Assembly (NCBI RefSeq): GCF_900111405.1
Contig: NZ_FOHJ01000003.1
Coordinates: 310,001 to 374,000 of the forward strand
Reading direction: 5' to 3'
Length of the DNA: 64,000 nucleotides
DNA from: Salinibacillus kushneri
GTDB taxonomy: Bacteria; Bacillota; Bacilli; Bacillales; Alkalibacillaceae
The notes beneath the pieces are model-generated. The model saw only the letters and a list, made by a program, of their open reading frames with translations, searched no databases and had not been told where the DNA came from. The translations under genes were made by a program, and so were the position numbers. Below, piece after piece: positions 1 to 11,100 of the stretch; positions within the stretch are counted from its first letter, which is position 1, and the number at the start of each line of letters is the position of its first letter.

Positions 1-1743
1 ATTGAAAAACTTGTCCGTTTAAAAAGAGGCTTTAAAGCTGGACTTGTTTTAATATTTATCGGAACTTTAATGCTTTCCGTATTACTGGGAAATGGAATGG
101 AAATGATTTGGCATGGTGAGGAGTTAGCATGGACCGAACCAGTTGCATCAGGGATTGCAGCAGCATTTGCATGGATGAGCCCAACGGCTGCAACGGTTGT
201 GTTTTTTGTTGCATGGTGGATTCATTTGATTGCTTTACTATCTTTCTTAGTGTACGTACCACAATCGAAGCACGCACACTTATTGGCTGCACCTACAAAC
301 GTTTTCTTAAGTCGTAATGATTCACCAGGGAAGTTAACCAAAATCGATTTCGACATTGATGAAGAAGAGGAAGAGGATGTTTCCTTCGGGGTTGGAAAAA
401 TTGAAGACTTCGATCAGCTGCAAATGATTGACTTCTACGCTTGTGTGGAATGTGGACGCTGTACAAACGTTTGTCCAGCCGCAGGATCAGGAAAAATGCT
501 GTCTCCGATGGACCTTATTGTTAAAATGAGAGATCATCTAACCGAAAAAGGTGCAGTTGTAACAGGTAAATCCCCATGGGTTCCATCCTATGCGTTTGCT
601 GGTACAGAGGGAAATCAACTAGCCAAGATGGCAAAAGAAGGATATCGTCACCAGGATGAAGCAGCAGCCACATTAGAAGCGATGGAATCAACAAACCTAA
701 TCGGAGATGTGATTACAGAAGAGGAAATCTGGGCTTGTACAACATGCCGTAACTGTGAGGATGCCTGCCCGGTTATGAACGAGCACGTTGATAAAATCAT
801 TGACCTTCGCCGTTACCTTGTACTAACAGAAGGAAAAATGGATCCGGATGCGCAACGTGCCATGATGAATATTGAGCGTCAGGGAAACCCTTGGGGACTT
901 TCTAAGAAGGAACGTCAAGACTGGCGTGAAGCTGATGAAAACCTTCATGTACCAACTGTAAAAGAGCTTAAGAAAGATGGAGAAGAGTTTGAATATCTTT
1001 TCTGGGTTGGTTCTATGGGGTCCTATGATAATCGCAGTCAGAAAATCGTACAGGATTTCGCTCGTTTAATGAACAAGGCTGGCGTGAAATTCGCTATCCT
1101 TGGAAATAAAGAACGTAACTCAGGGGATACAGCCCGTCGTCTTGGAAACGAATTTTTATTTCAGGAGCTTGCGGAGAAAAACATTAAAGATTTCGAGAAA
1201 AATGGTGTGAAGAAGATTGTAACTACCGATCCTCACGCATACAATGTCTTTAAAAATGAATATCCAGATTTCGGTTTAGAAGCTGAAGTTTATCATCATA
1301 GCGAATTTTTAGCAAAGCTTGTGGAGGAAGGACGATTAACTCCTGAACATGAAGTTAAGGAACGTATTACCTTCCACGACTCCTGTTACCTTGGGCGCTA
1401 CAATGAGGTTTATGATGAACCACGTGATGTTCTTAAAGCCATACCAGGTGTAACTGTAGTGGAAATGGAGCGTAGCAGAGAGAACTCCATGTGCTGTGGT
1501 GCCGGTGGCGGACTTATGTGGACAGAGGAGAAAACCGGTAACCGTGTCAACGTAGCACGGACAGAACAAGCGCTTGAAACAAATCCAAATACAATCGCCA
1601 GCGCATGTCCATTCTGCTTGACCATGTTGAGTGATGGTACTAAAGCAAAAGAAGTTGAAGAGGATGTAAGTACGATGGATGTTGCCGAAGTATTAGCCAA
1701 ATCGGTTTTCGGTGATAAAAAGGAAGAGAAAACAGCTTCATAA
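1..1743 (+). CDS. fadF: FadF-type membrane (Fe-S) oxidoreductase, 5' end cut by window
   Basis: The frame is open from base 1, so the true start lies upstream; an internal ATG at 70 is not the start. The N-terminal part is hydrophobic (membrane segments in the first ~85 residues of the fragment). Two ferredoxin-like CxxCxxC clusters follow at fragment residues ~148-160 (CVECGRCTNVCP) and ~246-256 (CTTCRNCEDACP). The C-terminal half has two CCG-type cysteine regions, with a Cys near 462 and CCGAGGG near 498, as in heterodisulfide-reductase subunit D / GlpC families. In B. subtilis the homologue YwjF/FadF sits with acdA and is thought to pass electrons from acyl-CoA dehydrogenases to the respiratory chain. 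The acyl-CoA genes downstream fit this role. Function is inferred from family and context. Confidence 0.88.
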   Translation: MEKLVRLKRGFKAGLVLIFIGTLMLSVLLGNGMEMIWHGEELAWTEPVASGIAAAFAWMSPTAATVVFFVAWWIHLIALLSFLVYVPQSKHAHLLAAPTNVFLSRNDSPGKLTKIDFDIDEEEEEDVSFGVGKIEDFDQLQMIDFYACVECGRCTNVCPAAGSGKMLSPMDLIVKMRDHLTEKGAVVTGKSPWVPSYAFAGTEGNQLAKMAKEGYRHQDEAAATLEAMESTNLIGDVITEEEIWACTTCRNCEDACPVMNEHVDKIIDLRRYLVLTEGKMDPDAQRAMMNIERQGNPWGLSKKERQDWREADENLHVPTVKELKKDGEEFEYLFWVGSMGSYDNRSQKIVQDFARLMNKAGVKFAILGNKERNSGDTARRLGNEFLFQELAEKNIKDFEKNGVKKIVTTDPHAYNVFKNEYPDFGLEAEVYHHSEFLAKLVEEGRLTPEHEVKERITFHDSCYLGRYNEVYDEPRDVLKAIPGVTVVEMERSRENSMCCGAGGGLMWTEEKTGNRVNVARTEQALETNPNTIASACPFCLTMLSDGTKAKEVEEDVSTMDVAEVLAKSVFGDKKEEKTAS

Positions 1744-1868
1744 TCTTCCAATCAAGGCATACACAAATAGTATAGTTTGAAACCTGGGGTCATTACCTAA
1801 CCGTCAAACGGACATAGCTTAATAGCTTTTAAGATTTGGTTGGGGATGGCCCTGCTTTTTGAATCGCA

Positions 1869-1886
1869 ATTGAGCGAGCGTTCAAT
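1869..1886. promoter_or_regulatory. Imperfect palindrome, candidate TetR-family operator
   Basis: ATTGAGCGAGCGTTCAAT is near-palindromic, with half sites ATTGA(G/A)CG and CG(T/C)TCAAT. It lies 47-64 bp before the mmgA start and directly upstream of a cre-like box. A TetR-family regulator is encoded in the same gene block (7466-8089), and operators of this size and symmetry are usual for that family. Assignment to that regulator is inference. Confidence 0.4.
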
Positions 1887-1894
1887 CAATATTG

Positions 1895-1909
1895 TTGGAA
1901 GCGTTAACA
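1895..1909 (+). promoter_or_regulatory. cre-like CcpA box upstream of mmgA
   Basis: TTGGAAGCGTTAACA fits the loose cre consensus WTGNAANCGNWNNCA at every fixed position. It lies about 24 bp before the mmgA start. The B. subtilis mmg operon is also catabolite-repressed, which supports the call. Binding is not shown by sequence alone. Confidence 0.5.
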
Positions 1910-1932
1910 CTATTTAAGGGGGAGGATAAGTG

Positions 1933-3117
1933 ATGGTGAAAACCGTAATTGTTTCAGGTTCAAGAACGCCTTTTGGAAAACTGGGAGGTTCTTTAAGTAC
2001 TTTAACAGCCTCACAGCTTGGGGGAAGGACAATTAAAGCTGCACTAGATAGGGCAAAGGTTTCTCCAGATAAGATAGATGAAGTCATTATGGGTACTGTA
2101 CTTCAAGGAGGACAAGGTCAAATTCCGTCACGTCAAGCGGCGCGGGAAGCAGGTGTGCCCTGGGATATCAAAACCGAAACCATTAACAAGGTTTGTGCCT
2201 CAGGTCTCCGCAGTGTGACGTTAGCTGATCAAATCATTCGTGTTGGCGATGAAGAAGTGATTGTAGCAGGCGGGATGGAGAGTATGAGCAATGCGCCTTA
2301 TTATTTACCCAATGCCAGATTTGGTATGCGAATGGGGGATCAGAAAGTGGTTGATATGATGGTTCATGATGGGTTGACTTGTTCGTTTGCAAATGTGCAT
2401 ATGGGCACGTATGGAAATCAGACCGCTAAAGAATACGGCCTCACACGCGAAGCACAAGATAAATGGGCTTACCGCAGTCATCAAAGGGCGGTTCAAGCGA
2501 TTGAAGAAGGAAAACTAAAAGAGGAAATCGTCCCTGTAGAAATTCCACAGCGTAAAGGGAATCCTGTTGTTGTTGATACAGATGAAGCGCCGCGAAAGGA
2601 TACCTCTATCGAAAAATTAAGCATGTTAAAACCGGCTTTTGATAAAGATGGCACTATTACAGCTGGAAATGCTCCAGGAGTGAATGACGGAGCAGGTGCT
2701 ATGTTATTAATGTCTGATGAACGCGCTCAGCAGGAAGGACTCACACCACTTGCAACCATTTTAGCCCATGATGAGGTTGCTGTTGAAACGGAAAACTTCC
2801 CTAAAACCCCAGGACTTGTGATTAATTCGTTATTGAAAAAGTCTGGCAAGACCCTCGATGAGATTGATTTATTTGAAATCAATGAAGCCTTTGCTGCTGT
2901 TGCTCTGGCCAGTGGAAAAATAGCCAATGTAGATTCAGAAAAAGTAAATGTTAATGGTGGTGCTGTTGCTCTTGGACATCCAATTGGAGCTAGTGGTGCC
3001 CGTATTCTATTAACTTTAGTTTATGAATTAAAGCGCCGTGGTGGCGGCCTTGGAATTGCCGCGATTTGCTCTGGAGGCGGCCAAGGAGATGCTGTGCTTG
3101 TGGAAGTAGCGAACTAG
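1933..3117 (+). CDS. mmgA: Acetyl-CoA C-acetyltransferase (thiolase)
   Basis: This is a 394-residue cytoplasmic thiolase that cleaves or condenses acetoacetyl-CoA/3-ketoacyl-CoA, the last step of beta-oxidation. The catalytic triad is visible: acylated Cys88 in [10 protein letters not shown], His349 in [11 protein letters not shown], and Cys379 in ICSGGGQGD. The ATG at 1933 has GGAGG seven bases upstream; a GTG at 1930 is possible but too close to the ribosome site. It opens a co-directional run of beta-oxidation genes (mmgA-mmgB-mmgC-acdA) like the start of the B. subtilis mmg operon. A 139-bp gap separates it from mmgB. The cre-like box and palindrome upstream suggest carbon and acyl-CoA control. 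Confidence 0.93.
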   Translation: MVKTVIVSGSRTPFGKLGGSLSTLTASQLGGRTIKAALDRAKVSPDKIDEVIMGTVLQGGQGQIPSRQAAREAGVPWDIKTETINKVCASGLRSVTLADQIIRVGDEEVIVAGGMESMSNAPYYLPNARFGMRMGDQKVVDMMVHDGLTCSFANVHMGTYGNQTAKEYGLTREAQDKWAYRSHQRAVQAIEEGKLKEEIVPVEIPQRKGNPVVVDTDEAPRKDTSIEKLSMLKPAFDKDGTITAGNAPGVNDGAGAMLLMSDERAQQEGLTPLATILAHDEVAVETENFPKTPGLVINSLLKKSGKTLDEIDLFEINEAFAAVALASGKIANVDSEKVNVNGGAVALGHPIGASGARILLTLVYELKRRGGGLGIAAICSGGGQGDAVLVEVAN

Positions 3118-3255
3118 ATGGAGAATACCTTCGCTTATCAGGTAAATAAAAAAGCCATTCCATCAATAAATATCCCCATACACATCAGGACTGCATCCAT
3201 CTAAACCAATCGAGTCTGAAAAACTCTTAAACTATCATTCAAAGGAGGCTCTACT

Positions 3256-4110
3256 ATGCAATCGAAAAAAATCATGGTTATTGGTGCGGGACAAATGGGC
3301 TCAGGTATTGCCCAGGTCTTTGCCCAGTCCCATTTTCAAGTAAAACTCAATGACATTTCAGAGGAAGCGTTAACTAAAGGCTTAAATACGATAGAAAAGA
3401 GCCTGAATCGTTCTGTAAAAAAAGAGCGAATTTCGCAGCAGGATAAAACAGATACACTTGAGCGACTATCAACCACAACCAAATTAAGTGACGCCTTTGA
3501 TTGTGATCTGGTGATAGAAGCCGTTGTGGAAAATATGGATGTGAAAACGAAGGTTTTCGGTGAGCTGGACAAAATAACGGCGGATCATGCCATTTTAGCA
3601 TCGAATACTTCATCTCTTCCGATTACAGAGATTGCAGCAGCTACCCATCGGCCGGAACAAGTTATCGGAATGCATTTTATGAATCCTGTCCCCGTTATGC
3701 CTTTAGTAGAAGTGATTCGCGGATTAGCAACATCTGATGAAACCTATCAAGCGATTGATCAAACTACAAAAGCTTTACATAAAACACCCGTTGAAGTAAA
3801 TGACTATCCAGGTTTTGTCTCCAATCGTGTCTTAATGCCTATGATTAATGAAGCCATTTATACCGTCTACGAGGGAGTGGCTACACCGGAATCGGTGGAT
3901 GAGGTGATGAAGCTTGGTATGAATCATCCTATGGGGCCGCTTACTCTTGCTGATTTTATCGGTCTTGATACATGCCTTTACATCATGGAAGTTCTTTACG
4001 ACGGTTTTGGAGACAGCAAATATCGCCCATGTCCACTCCTTAGAAAATATGTGAAAGCAGGTTGGTTAGGACGTAAAACAGGCCGTGGCTTTTACCTCTA
4101 TGACAGGTAG
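3256..4110 (+). CDS. mmgB: 3-hydroxybutyryl-CoA dehydrogenase
   Basis: This 284-residue NAD-dependent enzyme oxidises 3-hydroxyacyl-CoA to 3-ketoacyl-CoA. The N-terminal Rossmann fold carries GAGQMG at residues 10-15. The motif around [12 protein letters not shown] and the [15 protein letters not shown] block are typical of the single-domain Hbd/MmgB group, and the C-terminal 3HCDH domain ends in [11 protein letters not shown]. The start ATG has AAAGGAGG shortly upstream. It follows mmgA and is 16 bp upstream of the chosen mmgC start, so these genes are probably co-transcribed. Substrate chain length cannot be read from sequence; short-chain is the family norm. Confidence 0.93.
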   Translation: MQSKKIMVIGAGQMGSGIAQVFAQSHFQVKLNDISEEALTKGLNTIEKSLNRSVKKERISQQDKTDTLERLSTTTKLSDAFDCDLVIEAVVENMDVKTKVFGELDKITADHAILASNTSSLPITEIAAATHRPEQVIGMHFMNPVPVMPLVEVIRGLATSDETYQAIDQTTKALHKTPVEVNDYPGFVSNRVLMPMINEAIYTVYEGVATPESVDEVMKLGMNHPMGPLTLADFIGLDTCLYIMEVLYDGFGDSKYRPCPLLRKYVKAGWLGRKTGRGFYLYDR

Positions 4111-4126
4111 GATGGGGGTTGAGAAT

Positions 4127-5269
4127 ATGAATTTACAGCTTACCGAAGAGCAGAAAATGATGCAAAAGATGGTGCAGGACTTTGCCAGGCGTGAAGTGGC
4201 ATCTGCAGTGAAACGAATGGAACAGGAGGATCGTTTTCCCCGTGAGATGGTCAAGAGGATGGGAGATTTAGGCTTAATGGGTATCCCTATACCTGAAAAA
4301 TACGGTGGCTCAGGCTTTGATTTTATGTCATATATTATTGCCATAAATGAGCTTTCCAGGGAAAATGCGGCCATAGGTGTGGTTTTATCTGTTCACACTT
4401 CAGTTGGAACCAACCCGATATTATATTTCGGAACAGAGGAACAAAGGGGAAAGTATGTTCCAAAGCTTGCTTCGGGTGAGTATTTAGGGGCATTTGCACT
4501 CACTGAGCCTGGTGCAGGTTCAGATGCTGCCCAATTAAAAACAAAGGCTGAGAAAAAGGGAGATTACTATTATTTAACGGGTTCTAAAGTGTTTATTACC
4601 AATGGTGGTGAAGCGGATACCTATGTCGTATTTGCCCGAACAAGTCCCGGCCAGGGTGCAAAAGGGATTACAGCGTTTATCGTGGAAAAGGATGCCAAAG
4701 GGCTCATTATCGGCAAAAAGGAAAAGAAAATGGGGTTAAATGGTTCCAATACAGTATCCTTAACCTTTGATGAATGTGAAGTACCTGAAGAAAATCGGTT
4801 AGGAGAGGAAGGAGAAGGCTTTACCATTGCTATGGCTAATCTGGATGTTGGTCGAATTGGAATTGCTGCTCAATCCCTTGGCATTGCAGAATCAGCATTA
4901 AATCACGCTGTTGAATATGCAAAAGAAAGAAAGCAGTTTGGCAAACCTATCTCCAGACATCAGGGCATCTCTTTTAAGCTGGCAGATATGGCTACACAAG
5001 TCGAAGCAGCCAAACAATTAACCTACTATGCTGCCAGTCTGCAAACACAAGGATTACCCTGTGGAAAAGAAGCATCTATGGCAAAAATGTATGCATCCAA
5101 AACAGCCAGAGAAGCAGCCATTGAAGCCGTCCAGATTTTTGGAGGATATGGATACACCAAAGATTATCCCGTTGAACGACTATTTAGAGATGCAAAAGTA
5201 ACCGAAATCTACGAAGGTACCAATGAAATTCAACATAGAGTCATTAGTAAGCATTTATTGAACAATTGA
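4127..5269 (+). CDS. mmgC: Acyl-CoA dehydrogenase, MmgC type
   Basis: This is a 380-residue flavoprotein that makes the first alpha-beta double bond in acyl-CoA. The catalytic base Glu363 lies in IYEGTNEIQ near the C-terminus, and the FAD/substrate motif [11 protein letters not shown] is near residue 130. The start at 4127 is preferred over an upstream ATG at 4085 because GGGGG lies just before it, it begins with the family's usual NLQLTEEQ, and the longer form would overlap mmgB. The protein resembles B. subtilis MmgC more than the second copy, which is AcdA-like. Electrons would pass through ETF, which is not encoded in this window, perhaps to the adjacent FadF. Confidence 0.92.
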   Translation: MNLQLTEEQKMMQKMVQDFARREVASAVKRMEQEDRFPREMVKRMGDLGLMGIPIPEKYGGSGFDFMSYIIAINELSRENAAIGVVLSVHTSVGTNPILYFGTEEQRGKYVPKLASGEYLGAFALTEPGAGSDAAQLKTKAEKKGDYYYLTGSKVFITNGGEADTYVVFARTSPGQGAKGITAFIVEKDAKGLIIGKKEKKMGLNGSNTVSLTFDECEVPEENRLGEEGEGFTIAMANLDVGRIGIAAQSLGIAESALNHAVEYAKERKQFGKPISRHQGISFKLADMATQVEAAKQLTYYAASLQTQGLPCGKEASMAKMYASKTAREAAIEAVQIFGGYGYTKDYPVERLFRDAKVTEIYEGTNEIQHRVISKHLLNN

Positions 5270-5292
5270 TTTCATGAAGTTCGTTGTTACTT

Positions 5293-5314
5293 AAGGCTGT
5301 TTTCGCATAGCCTT
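5293..5314 (+). repeat. Solo end of the AAGGCTGTT repeat family, small hairpin
   Basis: AAGGCTGTTTTCGCATAG matches the left end of the 194-bp element at 48166-48359 (AAGGCTGTTTTTCATAG). AAGGCT and AGCCTT form a 6-bp hairpin. No long U tract follows, so it is at best a weak terminator between mmgC and acdA. Confidence 0.45.
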
Positions 5315-5365
5315 ACTTAAAAAACTGAATTGATTAGAACAGTCTGAATTAGGGGAGGAAATCAC

Positions 5366-6508
5366 ATGAATTTTCAATTAACTGAAGAACAGGAAATGCT
5401 TAGAAAAATGGTACGAGACTTTGCCAAAAACGATGTGGAACCAACTGCAGCTGAGCGGGATGAGGAAGAACGCTTTGACCGCGAGATTTTTGATAAAATG
5501 GCAAATCTTGGGCTAACAGGAATCCCCTGGCCTGAAGAGTACGGAGGGATTGGCGCAGACTTTTTAAGCTATGTGATTGCGATTGAGGAGCTTTCCAGAG
5601 TATGTGCATCAACTGGAGTTACCCTTTCAGCACACATTTCACTTGCCAGTTGGCCGATTTATAAATTTGGAAATGAAGAACAGAAAAAGCATTATTTACA
5701 ACAGCTTGCTTCCGGAGAAAAACTTGGTGCATATGCATTATCTGAACCAGGAGCAGGCTCTGATGTGGCTTCCATGCGTACTACAGCTACAGACAATGGA
5801 GATTACTATCTTTTAAATGGAAATAAGGTTTGGATTACCAATGGTGGCGTGGCGGATATTTATGTCGTATTCGCTAAAACCGATCAGGATGCACGTCACA
5901 AAGGTATTAGTGCCTTTATAGTCGAAAAGGGTACACCTGGATTTTCGTTTGGGAAGAAAGAAAAGAAGCTGGGGATTCGTTCCTCACCAACGACAGAATT
6001 AATCTTTGAAAATTGTAAAGTACCAAAAGAAAATTGTCTTGGTGAAGAAGGAGAAGGCTTTAGAATTGCCATGATGACCCTTGATGGTGGCCGTAATGGT
6101 ATCGCTGCCCAGGCGGTTGGTATTGCCCAGGGTGCTTTGGATGCTGCCACAGACTATGCGAAGGAACGAGAGCAATTTGGCAATCCAATAGCTAATAATC
6201 AAGGGGTGTCTTTTAAACTGGCGGATATGGCAACAGAAGTTGAAGCTTCCAGACTACTAACCTACCAGGCTGCTTACCTGGAATCAGAGGCATTACCATA
6301 TGCAAAGGCTTCTGCCATGGCTAAGTTGTTTGCGGGAGATACGGCGATGAAATCTACGGTTGAAGCAGTACAGGTTTTTGGAGGCTATGGATTTACGAAG
6401 GATTATCCGGTTGAACGTTATATGCGTGATGCAAAAATTACTCAGATCTATGAAGGAACCAATGAAATTCAACGTCTGGTCATTGGCAGGATGTTAACAA
6501 AGGAATAG
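5366..6508 (+). CDS. acdA: Acyl-CoA dehydrogenase, AcdA type
   Basis: This is the second 380-residue acyl-CoA dehydrogenase, in tandem with the first. Catalytic Glu363 is in IYEGTNEIQ. The blocks [16 protein letters not shown] and [18 protein letters not shown] are close to B. subtilis AcdA, which lies at the same locus beside rpoE. AGGGGAGGAAA lies a few bases before the ATG. The two copies share the fold and many blocks but differ through the substrate-pocket region, so they probably divide substrates by chain length or branching (inference). It is separated from mmgC by 96 bp that hold a repeat fragment, and from meaB by 13 bp. Confidence 0.94.
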   Translation: MNFQLTEEQEMLRKMVRDFAKNDVEPTAAERDEEERFDREIFDKMANLGLTGIPWPEEYGGIGADFLSYVIAIEELSRVCASTGVTLSAHISLASWPIYKFGNEEQKKHYLQQLASGEKLGAYALSEPGAGSDVASMRTTATDNGDYYLLNGNKVWITNGGVADIYVVFAKTDQDARHKGISAFIVEKGTPGFSFGKKEKKLGIRSSPTTELIFENCKVPKENCLGEEGEGFRIAMMTLDGGRNGIAAQAVGIAQGALDAATDYAKEREQFGNPIANNQGVSFKLADMATEVEASRLLTYQAAYLESEALPYAKASAMAKLFAGDTAMKSTVEAVQVFGGYGFTKDYPVERYMRDAKITQIYEGTNEIQRLVIGRMLTKE

Positions 6509-6521
6509 AAAGGGAGATTTG

Positions 6522-7460
6522 ATGCAGCCGCTTGCTGAACGGATTCAAAAACAGGACCAGCGAGCTTTAGCACGTGCGATATCGCTGGTTGAAAATGATG
6601 ATACGGAGAAATTAAATCTATTAAGTGATATTGCCTCCCTTAAGAAGCAAGCATACTACATTGGGATCACAGGTTCTCCGGGGGCAGGTAAAAGCTCATT
6701 AGTAGATCGACTCGTTACACATCTGCGGAAACAGGATTTAACAGTAGCTGTTATTGCCGTTGATCCTACAAGTCCATTCAGCGGTGGAGCATTGCTTGGA
6801 GATCGTGTGCGGATGCATGACCATTTTACAGACCCTGGTGTATTCATTCGCAGTATGGCAACCAGGGGGAGCTTAGGGGGACTTGCTCGTTCGACCAAGG
6901 ATGCCATTCGTGTCTGTGATGCTTATGGCTTTGATTACGTAATTGTCGAAACGGTAGGGGTTGGACAATCTGAACTCGATATTATGAAGGTTGTGGATAC
7001 TACAGCTGTTGTTTTAACACCAAATAGTGGTGATGTTTTGCAAATTTTTAAAGCAGGTATTATGGAAATTGCTGATTTGTTTATCATCAATAAAGCGGAT
7101 TTATCAGGAGTAGGTAAGCTTCGGGGACAGTTAAAAGACTTCTTACACATTATGGATCCAGATGGCTGGAAGGCACCAATTGTTGAAACCATTTCCACTG
7201 AAAATAAAGGGATTGAAAAACTATGGGAAAAGTGCCTCCAACACAAGAATTATTTAGTAGAAACAGATGAAGGAAAACGGAAAAGACAGGAGCAGTTAAC
7301 CTTTGAAGTTTACGAATTAATTCGAGAGGAACTATGGAAGGATGTTCAAGGCTTTATTGAAGCAGATGATACAAAAAAACAGGATCTAGACCGAATAGAG
7401 GATCCCTATCACTTAGCGAGAGAGTGGTTATTTGAGTGGAAACGATTGTATAGGGGGTGA
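6522..7460 (+). CDS. meaB: MeaB/ArgK G3E-family GTPase, mutase chaperone
   Basis: This 312-residue SIMIBI-class GTPase protects and reactivates B12-dependent acyl-CoA mutases by gating cofactor loading. The Walker A motif GSPGAGKSS is at residues 51-59, followed by a [15 protein letters not shown] switch block, VETVGVGQSE, and the base-recognition INKADL. ATG 6522 has AGGGAG upstream; a TTG at 6519 would add one residue. It lies 13 bp after acdA, and its stop overlaps the upstream GTG option of the TetR gene. It is notable because icmF, encoded just downstream, carries its own MeaB-like G domain, so the block encodes two copies of this chaperone function. Confidence 0.92.
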   Translation: MQPLAERIQKQDQRALARAISLVENDDTEKLNLLSDIASLKKQAYYIGITGSPGAGKSSLVDRLVTHLRKQDLTVAVIAVDPTSPFSGGALLGDRVRMHDHFTDPGVFIRSMATRGSLGGLARSTKDAIRVCDAYGFDYVIVETVGVGQSELDIMKVVDTTAVVLTPNSGDVLQIFKAGIMEIADLFIINKADLSGVGKLRGQLKDFLHIMDPDGWKAPIVETISTENKGIEKLWEKCLQHKNYLVETDEGKRKRQEQLTFEVYELIREELWKDVQGFIEADDTKKQDLDRIEDPYHLAREWLFEWKRLYRG

Positions 7461-7465
7461 ATAAC

Positions 7466-8089
7466 ATGGTGAAAAATGTACCGACCTCAATTAAAGATCA
7501 ATTTTTAATTGAGAAAAGGCGCAATCAAATGGTAAAAGGTGCTGTTACCTTGTTTAAAGATAAAGGATTCCACCGTACAACAACAAGAGAAATTGCTGAA
7601 GCTTCGGGTTTTAGTATCGGCACCTTATATGAATACATTCGAAAAAAAGAGGACGTACTCTTTTTAGTCTGTGATTTTATTTATGAACGTGTAAAAGAGC
7701 GGATGGAGCAAGTGATTGATATGGAGAATAAGAGCGTGGATTGTTTAAGTAATGCTGTTCGTTCCTATTTTAAGCTGATGGATGAGATGCAGGATGAGGT
7801 ACTTGTTATGTATCAGGAAGTAAAGGCCTTATCCAGGGATGCCAAGGAATATGTGCTTCAAAAGGAACGGGATATGGTTCATATGCTGGAGATTGTTATT
7901 GAAAATAGTTTGCCCTATACCATTTCGGAGCAGGATTTGAAGCTTGTTGCGAATAACATTTTTGTCCACGGACAAATGTGGGGATTCCGAAGATGGTTAA
8001 TGCAAAAGGAGTTTACGATGATAGAATATACTGATAAGCAGATTGATCTCCTTTTTAAGTCATTAAACTTATCCAGTCCGACTTCTTAA
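7466..8089 (+). CDS. TetR/AcrR-family transcriptional regulator
   Basis: The protein is a 207-residue regulator with an N-terminal helix-turn-helix at about residues 30-55 ([19 protein letters not shown]) followed by an all-helical ligand-binding domain. ATG 7466 is chosen because AGGGGGTGA sits five bases before it; a GTG at 7457 would lie inside that ribosome site. It sits between meaB and icmF, so it probably senses an acyl-CoA or related ligand and controls this block, as FadR/YsiA does in B. subtilis. The palindrome at 1869-1886 is a candidate operator. Ligand and operator are inference. Confidence 0.88.
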   Translation: MVKNVPTSIKDQFLIEKRRNQMVKGAVTLFKDKGFHRTTTREIAEASGFSIGTLYEYIRKKEDVLFLVCDFIYERVKERMEQVIDMENKSVDCLSNAVRSYFKLMDEMQDEVLVMYQEVKALSRDAKEYVLQKERDMVHMLEIVIENSLPYTISEQDLKLVANNIFVHGQMWGFRRWLMQKEFTMIEYTDKQIDLLFKSLNLSSPTS

Positions 8090-8114
8090 AAAAACAACAA
8101 GGGAGGAACGATTT

Positions 8115-11100
8115 ATGGGGAAATCAGATGTTTATAAACCGAAAAACCCTATCCGTTTTGTAACCGCTTCCAGCCTGTTTGATGGTCATGATGCGTCCAT
8201 TAACATTATGCGGCGGATTTTACAGGCAAGTGGAGCAGAAGTCATTCATCTCGGTCATAATCGATCGGTGGAGGAAGTGGTGAATGCAGCCATTCAGGAG
8301 GATGCAAATGGGATCGCTATTTCATCTTATCAGGGTGGTCATGTAGAATATTTTAAATATATGGTTGATTTATTGCGTGAAAAAGGAGCCGGCCATATCC
8401 GTGTCTACGGTGGAGGAGGCGGCGTTATTATTCCAAGGGAAATAGAAGAACTTCACGAATATGGAGTAGCCGGAATCTTCTCTCCTGAAAACGGACGGGA
8501 TTTAGGTCTGCAGGGTATGATTAATGTTATGCTGGAGGAATGTGATGAGGCGGTAAATGATGTTCAGCCTAATGTAGAGCTTAATCAGCTAAAAGCGGGT
8601 GACCATCAGGCTGTTGCCAGAATGATCACGTATGTGGAAAACCAGGTTTCTAACAAGGAGGAAACGGCCGCTCTACTAGAGGAAGTTACTCAGGCTATCC
8701 AGGATACGGTTCCTGTTATGGGAATTACGGGTACAGGTGGAGCAGGTAAAAGCTCATTAACTGATGAATTGATTCGAAGGTTTTTAAATGAAATCCCGGG
8801 TAAAAAAATCGCGATTCTATCGATTGATCCGACCAAAAAGAAGACGGGCGGAGCTTTATTAGGGGATCGTATTCGTATGAATGCCATTTTTGATAACCGT
8901 GTTTATATGCGGTCACTTGCTACTCGTGGTTCTCGAACAGAGCTTTCACAGGCTATTCAGGATGGGATTGAAGTAGTTAAAGCGGCTGGTTATGATTTTA
9001 TTATCGTTGAGACGAGCGGAATCGGCCAGGGAGATGCCGCCATTACAGACGTTACTAATCTATCGATGTATGTGATGACAAGTGAATTTGGTGCCCCTTC
9101 TCAGCTAGAAAAAATCGACATGATTGATTTTGCTGATTTTATTGTCATTAACAAATTTGAACAAAAGGGTTCTGAGGATGCCTTGCGACAGGTCCGCAAG
9201 CAATATCAGCGCAGTCATATGTTATTTGATCAGGCCTTAAATTCTATGCCGGTTTACGGAACAATTGCGAGTCAGTTCAATGATCAGGGAACCAACACTC
9301 TTTTTCATGCATTAATCGATAAACTCAACGAAGACTTTGAGTGGAATGTCACGACAACTTTGCAGAAAACAAATGATGTTAAGAAACAAAACTTAATTAT
9401 TCCAAATGAACGAAAACAATATTTACGTGATATTGCCCAAACGGTCCGAAGCTATCATAAAAGAGCGGAAAAACAGGCCGAAGCGGCACGGAAACTATAC
9501 CAGTTAAAAGGTGTTGCAGAGGAACTAAAAGAAGAATCGGTGGTCAAAGAAATCCATCAGACTATAGAAGACTATGAAAATGAACTGAATCATGCTAATC
9601 GAAAAAAGCTGGAAGATTGGGATCATCTAAAGGAACAATATAACCAGGATGAAATGACTTATAAAGTACGGAATAAAGAAATTACCATGGATTTGAAAAC
9701 AGAAAGTCTATCAGGATTAAAGATCCCTAAAGTAGCCTTGCCAACTTATCATGATTGGGGCGACCGACTACTTTGGATTTTGAAGGAAAATGTACCGGGG
9801 GCATTCCCTTTTACGGCTGGGGTATTTCCCTTTAAACGGAAGGGAGAAGACCCGACTCGACAGTTTGCCGGTGAGGGAACACCTGAAAGGACCAATCGGC
9901 GTTTTCATTATTTGTCAAAGGATGAACCAGCTAAGCGATTGAGTACAGCTTTTGATTCCGTTACCTTGTATGGAGAGGATCCTGATGAGCGCCCCGATAT
10001 TTACGGAAAAGTTGGGGAAAGTGGTGTGAACATTTGTACTCTGGAGGATATGAAAAAGCTTTATGATGGTTTTGATTTATGTCATCCTTCAACTTCTGTT
10101 TCAATGACTATCAATGGTCCTGCCCCGATTATTTTAGCTATGTTCTTTAATACAGCTATTGAACAGCAAGTTGAACGATTTAAAGCAGAACAAGGCCGGG
10201 AGCCAAGCGAATCCGAGTATGAAACGATAAAAGCTGAAACCCTATCTGTTGTAAGGGGGACAGTTCAAGCGGATATTTTAAAGGAAGATCAAGGACAGAA
10301 CACATGCATCTTTTCTACCGAATTTGCTCTACGAATGATGGGAGATATCCAGCAATATTTTATTGATCGGGACGTACGAAACTATTATTCGGTTTCCATT
10401 TCCGGCTATCATATCGCGGAAGCTGGTGCAAATCCCATTACTCAGCTGGCTTTTACGCTGGCAAATGGCTTTACTTACGCTGAATATTACTTGAGCCGAG
10501 GGATGGATATTAATGATTTTGCTCCAAATCTATCTTTCTTCTTTTCAAATGGTCTTGATCCAGAATACTCCGTGATTGGCCGGGTGGCAAGGAGAATTTG
10601 GGGTATTGTCATGAAAGAGAAATATGGTGCTAATGAAAGAAGTCAGAAGCTAAAATACCACATTCAAACATCAGGACGATCCCTTCATGCTCAGGAAATT
10701 GACTTTAACGATATTCGTACAACTCTTCAGGCTTTAATTGCTATTCAGGATAATACGAACTCCTTACACACCAATGCTTATGATGAAGCCATCACAACAC
10801 CAACGGAAGAGTCTGTTCGCCGTGCGATGGCCATTCAAATGATTATAAACAAGGAGTTTGGTTTGACAAAAAATGAAAATTCCATTCAAGGCTCCTTTAT
10901 TATTGAGCAGCTCACCGATATGGTTGAAGAAGCAGTTCTTCAGGAATTTGAACGAATTAATGACCGTGGTGGTGTGCTGGGAGCTATGGAGCGTCAATAT
11001 CAACGTGGAAAAATACAGGAAGAATCCCTTTATTACGAAGGCCAAAAACATTCAGGGGAATTGCCTGTTGTCGGGGTCAACACGTACCTAAATCCAAATC

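Noticed and set aside
1336-1751. Minus-strand frames inside fadF, and similar ones in mmgA, icmF, atpA, nuoH and murAA
   Set aside because: They are antisense shadows of well-supported genes with no start signals.
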